A DNA stretch of 35,693 nt, taken from the IMG/VR virus record IMGVR_UViG_3300020190_002979, positions 1-35,693 of that record; one strand, 5' to 3'. Positions 29,947 through 35,693 of the stretch are shown here, piece by piece. Origin of the DNA: a virus. Numbering within the stretch: position 1 is the first letter of the stretch; the number at the start of each line of letters is the position of its first letter. A program made the translations under genes and the position numbers. The notes below the pieces were generated by a model, which was not told the origin of the DNA, made no database searches, and saw nothing but the letters and a program-made list of their open reading frames with translations.

Positions 29947-30998
29947 AATTTTCTAAATTTTGGTTTTAATGCACTCCATATAATTTTATCATAATCTTTA
30001 CCATCCCACATCGCAAACATAATCGCCTTTGCGATAGGTTGTTTATCTTTTATGAATTCCGCAAATTCTTTTTTAGTGGGTTCAGGATCCTTATCCCCAT
30101 ATTTACCATATCTAAAATAATCATAAGTTTTACCTAATTGATTATAATATTGGTACCATTGATATCCTAATTCACTAGAGTATAATTTAATTTTATTATA
30201 AAATTCATCAGGTACATCTTTAAGTAAGTCTTCTATCTTTCCACCAGTAGACAAAATTTCCCATACAGTAGTTGTTGATATGTTTGTCATTATCTTATGT
30301 AATCTAAGATACTCCTCACCCTTAATCTTCATTCTGTCACCATTAGAAAATTTAACTACATAACCTTCTTCATCATCTTTTATTATATTTTTCAGAGTAG
30401 TATAATCAATTATACCATCATATTTTTTCACTACCCTAAATCCTATATTATGTATTAAATTTTTTAATCTGATATCATCACCATCACTATATAGGTCAAC
30501 TTCATACCCACTTTTGGTGTTTATCATTCCTAATAATACAATGTCTTCAAAATCGTAATTCACTACTATCCTATTATCATCGTATATTATTTCAAACAAG
30601 TAAGTATAATATTTATGTAATTTATCGTAGTTATATTTTTCTAACATCTCAAAACCCTTTATGGATTGATCGGAATTAAAAGAACCTCTGGTTGCGAACA
30701 CCCATTCATCTTTATAGTAGAAAAGAATACCTAATGATCCATCCATTTTATAGTAAACATCGAATTCAGACGTTGGGGTGTGTTTACCTTCTTCCATATT
30801 AAAGAATTTCTTAAAAGGTCTGGCAACAATATCTCCATTAGAATTTGTCACTAATCCTCTACACATAAGAGTTATATCATCCCATAAAGATTCGTATTGT
30901 ACTTTTTCAGTATAATTCCATATAGTTAAATCTAAAGTAGAATGTACCTGTTTATACAATAAACCTTTATCAAAGTATTCATTTAATATTTTATTCAT
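29943..30998 (-). CDS. rnlA: T4-type RNA ligase 1
   Basis: The 351-aa protein has the nucleotidyltransferase motif I Y-K-M-D-G-S (K84 as AMP acceptor), followed by A-T-R-G-S-F. Motif IIIa is F-E-I-I-Y, motif IV E-G-Y-V-V-K-F and motif V M-K-I-K-G-E-E-Y. The size and the helical C-terminal domain fit T4 Rnl1 (374 aa). It seals 5'-PO4 to 3'-OH RNA ends and repairs tRNAs cut by host anticodon nucleases such as PrrC. Its ATG overlaps the stop of the upstream A1-like gene. Confidence 0.9.
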   Translation of the reverse strand: MNKILNEYFDKGLLYKQVHSTLDLTIWNYTEKVQYESLWDDITLMCRGLVTNSNGDIVARPFKKFFNMEEGKHTPTSEFDVYYKMDGSLGILFYYKDEWVFATRGSFNSDQSIKGFEMLEKYNYDKLHKYYTYLFEIIYDDNRIVVNYDFEDIVLLGMINTKSGYEVDLYSDGDDIRLKNLIHNIGFRVVKKYDGIIDYTTLKNIIKDDEEGYVVKFSNGDRMKIKGEEYLRLHKIMTNISTTTVWEILSTGGKIEDLLKDVPDEFYNKIKLYSSELGYQWYQYYNQLGKTYDYFRYGKYGDKDPEPTKKEFAEFIKDKQPIAKAIMFAMWDGKDYDKIIWSALKPKFRKL

Positions 30999-32593
30999 TT
31001 TAAAGTAGTAAAACCAATCTCTTTATTTTTATCTCTACTAAAGATGATATGTTGTGCCCTACCATCATTGTGAATGATAACATGTGACTGTAACCACCCA
31101 CTAGGTCCGTTATTGTAACCAACTCTTAATTTAGTACTGGTACCTACTGCCAATGCCCCATCTTTACGTCCTGGTGAATGATAATGTCCCACAACAATTT
31201 TAGTATTCAATTTACGGAACTGAGGTAAAGATCCTCTACTACCATTTGAACCTACGTCTCCATGTTGACCTAACTCCCAATTCTTAACTTTATAAGAATC
31301 GTTTCTACCTAATGTGATGTATTTAGGGAATTTTTCGTTGATGATGTCAGGTATAACCCCTTTAACATCACTAGGGTTTTTACCATATTGTTTTAAAAGT
31401 CTAGAACTTAAATCCATATATAATGGTGCATTTTTAAATGTAGGTTGTTTTTTCCAATCCTCATTCTTTAACCATCTATCAACAAAATCATCGTGATTTG
31501 ATCTAACAATGACAACATTATCAAAACCACTAAATTTATCAAGTTGTTCCATCATTACATTTATCTCTTTACCCAAATCATTTGTACCATTCATTTCTTT
31601 ACCGTATTGAACAAATGGATCTTTTATTTGGTGGTGACTTATAGAATCCCCATCAAATACATCATGTAAAATAACATGTTTAGGTTTTAAATCACCCATC
31701 AAACCAAATGTAGAATTCAATACATCTTCATCGTGATGTCCATAGTGAACATCACCCAAAACTATTGCAGATACAGATGAATTTTTAGTAATTACACCTT
31801 TTTCTACCCTATGATATAAATCAGAAAAATTACCATTCTTATCATCGGCAGTGACTTGTCTAACAAAGAAAGTATCTTCATCTTTAATTTCAACGATAAC
31901 AAAACCAAAAGTATGGTGGAATTCACCTTTCTTACCTGATTTAGAATCTGTATAATTCTTCTTAGTTATGGATCCCGTAGTTAACATCATTTTAGGTTTT
32001 TGATTAACTAAAACTGGAATTGTCTCTAAATGAACTTTTGGTGAACCAAATATACAAGAATTAATACCACTCAAACCTTGTAATCCTGTCATAGGATCAA
32101 CTGCGGTTGGTTGTATCTTTACATCAGATAAAATAGAGACATATTTATGTATGTCGTGTCTATTCGCATCTAAATATTTTACCACCTTATCATCCCAAAA
32201 CTCATTATTTTCTTGATTACTAGTCCATACGGATGTTGGGTTCTTATATCTACCAGCAATAACGTGTATATCTGCCCCCAAATGTTCTGCGTATGCCTCC
32301 ATATTTGTAAGGAGTCCATTGTGGACAGGTGTATTGTTTTGTGCCCAAGTAATTAAAAATATTTTTTTATCTTTATTATACTTTCTTAATTTGGCAGATT
32401 CAAATTGTTCGGACTCTTTATCCACTTTCTCTTTGAAATTGAACTTTTCTGAGCACCATTTTCTAATAGTTCTTTCCGATCTATCGAAATACTCAATTAG
32501 GATAGACATTCTTTCATCCCACTTTAAATTTTTGTCGGTGTAGATAGAATAAGCATATTCTTTGTCTTTTTCTGTTACGTCTTTAAACTTCAT
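30995..32593 (-). CDS. A1-like metallophosphoesterase with helix-turn-helix
   Basis: The 532-aa product has a possible HTH near residues 27-45 (L-I-E-Y-F-D-R-S-E-R-T-I-R-K-W). A Rossmann-like part with I-T-W-A-Q-N-N-T-P-V-H-N follows. The C-terminal phosphoesterase has V-L-G-D-V-H-Y-G-H-H, L-H-D-V-F-D-G, V-R-S-N-H-D-D, Q-H-G-D-V-G-S-N-G and V-G-H-Y-H-S-P. It matches a large-phage family annotated as A1-like after phage T5 A1, which is linked to host DNA breakdown. Metal-dependent nuclease or phosphatase activity is likely, but the target is unproven. Its stop overlaps the RNA ligase start. Confidence 0.78.
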   Translation of the reverse strand: MKFKDVTEKDKEYAYSIYTDKNLKWDERMSILIEYFDRSERTIRKWCSEKFNFKEKVDKESEQFESAKLRKYNKDKKIFLITWAQNNTPVHNGLLTNMEAYAEHLGADIHVIAGRYKNPTSVWTSNQENNEFWDDKVVKYLDANRHDIHKYVSILSDVKIQPTAVDPMTGLQGLSGINSCIFGSPKVHLETIPVLVNQKPKMMLTTGSITKKNYTDSKSGKKGEFHHTFGFVIVEIKDEDTFFVRQVTADDKNGNFSDLYHRVEKGVITKNSSVSAIVLGDVHYGHHDEDVLNSTFGLMGDLKPKHVILHDVFDGDSISHHQIKDPFVQYGKEMNGTNDLGKEINVMMEQLDKFSGFDNVVIVRSNHDDFVDRWLKNEDWKKQPTFKNAPLYMDLSSRLLKQYGKNPSDVKGVIPDIINEKFPKYITLGRNDSYKVKNWELGQHGDVGSNGSRGSLPQFRKLNTKIVVGHYHSPGRKDGALAVGTSTKLRVGYNNGPSGWLQSHVIIHNDGRAQHIIFSRDKNKEIGFTTLK

Positions 32594-32641
32594 ATATTAT
32601 TTTTTTTAAGTTTAATTAAAATTTTGATAAAAATCAATAGG

Positions 32642-33376
32642 TTATAATTCAAAGGTAGGTTTTAACCATAATCCTTTACTGAATATTAATTTGGTAAAAC
32701 CAGGTATTCTTTTTTCCACCATACCAAATAAAGTTAATGATGCGACAGTATCATGTTTCATCATTTTTAAAACTTCCTCTCTAATTCTTTCGGCAGAAAC
32801 TACCTTCTCTAATTTTTCCATTATGTCAGGTTGTTCCATCGATCTAAAGATTGACTCATGAATGAAGAATCCCTTTGTTATAGAAAATCTTAACGCCCTT
32901 AAAAATCTGAGAGGATCATCCAACATTGTTTGTTCGGCAGGTAAAGGAGTTTTTAGGAGTCTTGCCTCTAAATGTCCTTTACCCCCAAATAAATCTATTA
33001 GATTACCATCGTAGTCAACTGCCATAGCATTAAGAGTGAAATCTCTTCTGATAAGATCATCTTCTAGTGTACCTAATTCTAAAATAGGTTGTCTAGTACC
33101 TTCTTTATACCCTACTTCTTTTCTAGCCAACACAAAGTCCGCAACCAATCCTTCATTCATATCACCTTTAGGGAATTTAGCTCTAATTGTAAACATTTCT
33201 GGTGTAGATAGGAATATTGTAAACTCCTTATGTGTTAACCAATCTGTCATTATTTGGAATCCTTCTTCCACCGTTCTATCTATATTATCTAGAACAAATG
33301 TGAAGTCGATATCCTTAGATTCAATACCTAACATACCATCTCTAACACAACCACCTACTTTATATATCTGTGGCAT
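32642..33376 (-). CDS. cca: tRNA CCA-adding enzyme, shortened
   Basis: The 244-aa protein begins Y-K-V-G-G-C-V-R-D (residues 5-13) and K-D-I-D-F (D22, D24), the class II nucleotidyltransferase head. R-R-D-F-T-L-N-A-M-A and D-D-P-L-R-F-L-R-A-L-R-F are the hallmark motifs of CCA/poly(A) enzymes. It stops soon after the body domain, whereas most bacterial enzymes exceed 370 aa, so the tail is absent. It adds or repairs the 3' CCA. The nearby tRNA genes encode no CCA, so it probably matures them. Confidence 0.88.
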   Translation of the reverse strand: MPQIYKVGGCVRDGMLGIESKDIDFTFVLDNIDRTVEEGFQIMTDWLTHKEFTIFLSTPEMFTIRAKFPKGDMNEGLVADFVLARKEVGYKEGTRQPILELGTLEDDLIRRDFTLNAMAVDYDGNLIDLFGGKGHLEARLLKTPLPAEQTMLDDPLRFLRALRFSITKGFFIHESIFRSMEQPDIMEKLEKVVSAERIREEVLKMMKHDTVASLTLFGMVEKRIPGFTKLIFSKGLWLKPTFEL

Positions 33377-33378
33377 AA

Positions 33379-33609
33379 CTATTCAGGTAATAATCCGACT
33401 CTTTCAATAAGATTCCAAACTCGTTCTTTATATTGATCAACTGTTTCGTCACCAATTTCTGTGATACCACGAACTGTTAATTCGGATAGATAATCCAAAA
33501 GTTCTCTAGTAATAGTATCAATTTCATCAATAGTGAATTGATTTTTTTTAACACCTTCTTTTAAGATTTGGTACTTTACCACAATCATTCTTCCTAAGCT
33601 TGTTCCCAT
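33379..33609 (-). CDS. Small hypothetical protein
   Basis: The 76-aa product begins MGTSLGRMIVVKYQILKEGV and is helical, ending E-R-V-G-L-L-P-E. A -7 type box (33630-33637) supports the ATG at 33609, though MIVVKYQ (33588) is possible. It is followed after 2 nt by the CCA enzyme gene, so they are probably cotranscribed. Unrecognised. Confidence 0.55.
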   Translation of the reverse strand: MGTSLGRMIVVKYQILKEGVKKNQFTIDEIDTITRELLDYLSELTVRGITEIGDETVDQYKERVWNLIERVGLLPE

Positions 33610-33629
33610 AGTTATTTGATTTAATGAAA

Positions 33630-33637
33630 CAAAGATA
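33630..33637 (-). promoter_or_regulatory. Possible Bacteroidetes -7 box
   Basis: Minus-strand TATCTTTG, but no TTTG at the usual 19-20 nt distance. It lies 20 nt before the ATG at 33609. Confidence 0.4.
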
Positions 33638-33765
33638 ATAAAAATAATGATACTAAAAAATTTTTTAACAAATTTTTAGATAATCTATATTGGTTATAAA
33701 TAAGGTGGTAGTGATGAGGTACCCGTCTCGCCTCAAAGACTGTTTATAAACTAGCTTAATTAGAG

Positions 33766-33853
33766 TAGTCAGGACAGGATTCGAACCCATTTCGTCCTTC
33801 CAGTTCTTTTAAACCTGATAATGAAGGGTGTTACCAATATACACCACCTGACT
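33766..33853 (-). tRNA. tRNA with enlarged anticodon loop, identity unclear
   Basis: The minus strand has a 7-bp acceptor stem (AGTCAGG / CCTGACT), D-stem GTGT / ACAC, anticodon stem CCTTC / GAAGG, a 5-nt variable loop and T-arm ATGGG-TTCGAAT-CCTGT. The anticodon loop is 22 nt instead of 7, so the gene is 88 nt where 73 would be normal. The extra 15 nt could be a small insertion or intron; within the loop CAG and CTG can pair. If the first seven loop bases are used the anticodon would be UAU. No CCA is encoded. Confidence 0.6.
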
Positions 33854-33976
33854 ATAATGACACACTCTTAGGCATTCTACTCCCAGCACCGAGAAATCAT
33901 ATATGGAAAAGCGGTACGCTACATTAGGTTTCTGTACGTTTCCTAAGTTATTTAAAGATAATTGGCACAGACATAT

Positions 33977-34534
33977 CTACGTACTTATTCCTTTTTTTCT
34001 CGATAAAGATATTTTTATTTTAGTTTCTTCAGAAATATGAATACCCTTATTCCAAGGGATTTGTCCTTTTTTGGATAAAGATTGATTTAACTTGTGTTCT
34101 TCAGATTGAACCCTATTTTTCATTTTATCTGAAATCTTTTTTTTAGTTTCTTCTGAATGTGTTATACCTTTACGAAAGTTCGATATTTTTTCTTTAACCT
34201 CATCACTACGTTTTACACCTTTTTTTAACAATGCCATTTCATTTTTTATTCTATCATATTGAGAAGAAGATACAATATACTTCCTATTATGATTTTTACT
34301 TTTTAAACAAGTCATAGCCCATCTAGCACTTTTAAGTGTATTTTCATTAGGGTATATTTCACACAAAAGTAAATGACAAATAAAATGTTCTTTAGCAGTT
34401 AATTCTACTAAATTTGTGTCATCATCACTACCTCCCATACATTTCGGAATAATATGATGTTTTTCCTTATAGGTATTTAGTTTTCTGTTTTTACCTCTAT
34501 GGATAATCGATTCATATATTTTTTTATAGTCCAT
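33977..34534 (-). CDS. HNH homing endonuclease with NUMOD3 repeats
   Basis: The 185-aa protein starts at ATG 34534 (MDYKKIYESIIHRGKNRKLN). The HNH core is K-H-H-I-I-P-K-C-M-G-G-S-D-D-D-T-N-L-V-E-L-T-A-K-E-H-F-I-C-H. The C-terminal half has three or four NUMOD3-type DNA-binding repeats (H-S-E-E-T-K-K-K-I-S and like units). It nicks or cuts a recognition site in tRNA-cluster DNA lacking it and spreads by repair. It is located between two tRNA genes, a common site for such genes. Confidence 0.88.
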   Translation of the reverse strand: MDYKKIYESIIHRGKNRKLNTYKEKHHIIPKCMGGSDDDTNLVELTAKEHFICHLLLCEIYPNENTLKSARWAMTCLKSKNHNRKYIVSSSQYDRIKNEMALLKKGVKRSDEVKEKISNFRKGITHSEETKKKISDKMKNRVQSEEHKLNQSLSKKGQIPWNKGIHISEETKIKISLSRKKGIST

Positions 34535-34627
34535 AACCAATACTTTATTATAAGTATATGGAAATTCAAAAAATATATAACTTAGCCCATCTCATAGCTG
34601 TACGGGTACCTAAGTTTATGTGTCAAA

Positions 34628-34705
34628 TGGGTAAGGTGGGATTCGAACCCACAATGAACAACCTTTTTACGGGACTCGGCACCGTGCCTCATTACGCTCT
34701 TACCC
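34628..34705 (-). tRNA. tRNA-like gene with aberrant core
   Basis: The acceptor stem GGGTAAG / CTTACCC and T-arm GTGGG-TTCGAAT-CCCAC are perfect and the length (78 nt) is normal. The 46 nt between them do not form standard D and anticodon arms by eye. They contain GAGGCACGGTGCCGAG, which can fold on itself, and ACGG / CCGT with a 9-nt loop. The anticodon cannot be assigned. No CCA is encoded. Confidence 0.5.
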
Positions 34706-34712
34706 ACTTTAG

Positions 34713-34784
34713 TAGCCCCACCTAGAATCGAACTAGGAACTAATCTTTAGAAGAGATTCGTTATATCCATTTAACTATGGAGCC
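34713..34784 (-). tRNA. tRNA-Arg (UCU)
   Basis: A complete cloverleaf: acceptor GGCTCCA / TGGGGCT, D-stem GTTA / TAAC, anticodon stem AATCT / AGATT with loop CTTCTAA (anticodon TCT), and T-arm CCTAG-TTCGATT-CTAGG. No CCA is encoded. It reads AGA, a codon favoured in AT-rich genomes. Confidence 0.92.
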
Positions 34785-34819
34785 ATGTCCGTTGATCTAT
34801 TCAACTGATCTACGGGCGC
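34785..34819 (-). pseudogene. 5' half of a tRNA-Arg-like gene
   Basis: GCGCCCGTAGATCAGTTGAA and the following GATCAACGGAC form an acceptor 5' strand and a complete D-arm (GATC / GATC), as in bacterial tRNA-Arg. The sequence then runs straight into tRNA-Arg(UCU). The matching 3' acceptor strand is absent from the window. Confidence 0.6.
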
Positions 34820-34989
34820 AATTAAAAGATGATAAATGACTTTATCAGGAATCCCGTCTTTCGACTTCACACACCATTAGAGAGTTGGGTCTTATATCAA
34901 TACAATTAAGATTGAACGCCTATCCTTAGTGTATACCCTTTCGACACGTCTCTCCACGTCTGTCATTCTACGGTTTGTAACATCTTTTG
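34820..34989. other. Spacer inside the tRNA cluster
   Basis: About 170 bp with no open frame and no complete tRNA. It has several short stems and, on the minus strand, AATCTTAATTGTAT, also found on the plus strand near 35557. Confidence 0.5.
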
Positions 34990-35072
34990 TACCTCAGGCG
35001 GGACTTGAACCCGCACGTCCAATGGACACTCGATCTTAAGCCGAGCGTGACTACCAATTCCACCACCGAGGC
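34990..35072 (-). tRNA. tRNA-Leu (UAA)
   Basis: A full class II tRNA: acceptor GCCTCGG / CTGAGGT, anticodon stem CTCGG / TCGAG (one mismatch or wobble) with loop CTTAAGA (anticodon TAA), a long variable arm (GTCC / GGAC) and T-arm GCGGG-TTCAAGT-CCCGC. No CCA is encoded. It reads UUA, the commonest Leu codon in such AT-rich genes. Confidence 0.93.
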
Positions 35073-35099
35073 TTATGAGGATGAGAAGTCCTCTGTTTT

Positions 35100-35447
35100 T
35101 TACCCGACCACCTCATATCTATCAGCATACATATAATGTAATTGAAGAACATCACCAATTATAGGTTTATATCCTGCTTTTTTAGACATTTTAACAACAT
35201 CTTGGTTAATAGTATCCTCCGAATGTGCCGCATAATCGTTTAATGTCTTCAATAACATCATATTACCTCTCATACCAACAAATTCCACCATTCCCCTACC
35301 GTCTTTTATAAGGTTGTCATTATCATCAACTCTCCATATTTGTTTTAGTTTATCACCCACATTAAATGGTGGATTTTGTTTATTATTACCACCATATAAC
35401 AAAAGTGCTTCTGTTTCTAATTCCTTTTTTGTTTTTATATTTTTCAT
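35100..35447 (-). CDS. Hypothetical protein downstream of spacer
   Basis: The ATG at 35447 gives MKNIKTKKELETEALLLYGG (115 aa). An earlier in-frame Met would only add hydrophobic residues read from spacer sequence. The protein has Q-I-W-R-V-D-D-N-D and V-E-F-V-G-M-R-G-N, a pattern of beta strands. No family is recognised. It ends 27 nt upstream of tRNA-Leu in the same orientation. Confidence 0.6.
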   Translation of the reverse strand: MKNIKTKKELETEALLLYGGNNKQNPPFNVGDKLKQIWRVDDNDNLIKDGRGMVEFVGMRGNMMLLKTLNDYAAHSEDTINQDVVKMSKKAGYKPIIGDVLQLHYMYADRYEVVG

Positions 35448-35504
35448 ATCTTTATATATATTTGCACTTAAAATAACTGTTATGACCACACTCTCCTTTC
35501 TCAA

Positions 35505-35681
35505 TGCAACAACACATGTTACCCCTCTGCACTCAGTTGTAACACTTAAGAGTTAATCTTAATTGTATCACTACAAAACGTCTACCTAAACTCGCCTTTC
35601 TAAGTCAAAGAGTTTGCTGTTTTTGGTCTATCTTGTTGTTACAACTGCCTGACTTATGTCAGTTAAGTGCATTAGGATTAG
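35505..35681. other. Spacer before partial tRNA
   Basis: About 180 bp without an open frame. It has a short hairpin CTGAC-TTAT-GTCAG near 35651. No full tRNA fold is seen. Confidence 0.4.
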
Positions 35682-35693
35682 TAGTCAGGACAG
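35682..35693 (-). tRNA. Partial tRNA at the window edge (3' end)
   Basis: The last bases repeat exactly the 3' end of the tRNA at 33766-33853 (acceptor CCTGACT and the start of the T-stem). A related tRNA probably continues beyond the window. Confidence 0.5.

Noticed and set aside
33766-33853. Group I intron in the tRNA
   Set aside because: The insertion is only about 15 nt, far too short for a self-splicing intron.
33716-34605. GGTACC-centred 10-mer occurring twice (near 33717 and 34598) as an attachment site
   Set aside because: It is short, partly palindromic and not accompanied by an integrase or longer repeats.
1-35693. CRISPR array, insertion sequence or integrase
   Set aside because: No regularly spaced repeats, transposase motifs or integrase motifs were seen on either strand.

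Overview
The window is AT-rich (about 30% G+C by eye), densely packed with short spacers and many ATGA-type overlaps, and looks like an accessory-rich part of a large tailed bacteriophage genome. Most genes lie on the minus strand, interrupted by small plus-strand cassettes. The likely host is a member of the Bacteroidetes, probably Flavobacteriia. Several genes are preceded by TTTG-N19/20-TAnnTTTG, the housekeeping promoter pattern of that phylum. Shine-Dalgarno sequences are not evident. The ECF sigma factor and the bS21 homologue resemble Bacteroidetes versions, and small secreted proteins and lipoproteins have Bacteroidetes-style signals. No terminase, capsid or tail gene is in view, so the phage family cannot be named.

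Layout. 1-4075: proteins that begin with a short basic/hydrophobic peptide ending in (I/L)-x-E, including a probable SGNH hydrolase, plus a holin-like protein and small membrane proteins. 4080-9416: a lipoprotein, the sigma factor, a hotdog thioesterase, thymidine kinase, a possible ADP-ribosyltransferase, an IMP dehydrogenase/GMP reductase and a run of small genes under a host-type promoter. 9538-12529: a homing endonuclease, a conserved orphan, a GAF-like membrane protein and a DUF932 protein. 12630-20787: a second block of (I/L)-x-E proteins, among them a HAD phosphatase, a DnaJ-like zinc protein and long coiled-coil acidic proteins. 20864-21547: a plus-strand pair encoding ribosomal protein bS21 and ferritin. 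21544-25139: a nucleotidyltransferase/PcfJ-like protein, an M20-type peptidase and a Cys/Lys microprotein. 25140-29063: three more (I/L)-x-E proteins, a two-helix membrane protein, thioredoxin, an SlyD-type isomerase, a P-loop kinase and a metallophosphoesterase. 29095-33609: an insertion scar flanked by two truncated genes, T4-type RNA ligase 1, an A1-like metallophosphoesterase and a CCA-adding enzyme. 33766 to the end: a minus-strand tRNA cluster containing an HNH homing endonuclease, two clear tRNAs (Arg-UCU, Leu-UAA), two aberrant tRNAs, a tRNA 5' half and a partial tRNA at the window edge.

Themes. (1) About 17 otherwise unrelated proteins share an N-terminal leader matching the specificity of T4 gp21 prohead protease ((I/L)-x-E) and resembling the T4 capsid-targeting sequence. 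I infer a large set of capsid-packaged, possibly injected proteins. (2) Two upstream-element classes can be distinguished: the host-type promoter before metabolic and regulatory genes, and ATATTTATA, in fixed orientation, before 13 genes, many of them leader-bearing. (3) The phage appears to alter host translation and RNA repair: bS21, tRNAs lacking an encoded CCA next to a minimal CCA enzyme, RNA ligase, a P-loop kinase and a HAD phosphatase. (4) It also carries metabolic and folding genes: thymidine kinase, GMPR/IMPDH, thioesterase, ferritin, thioredoxin and an SlyD-like isomerase.
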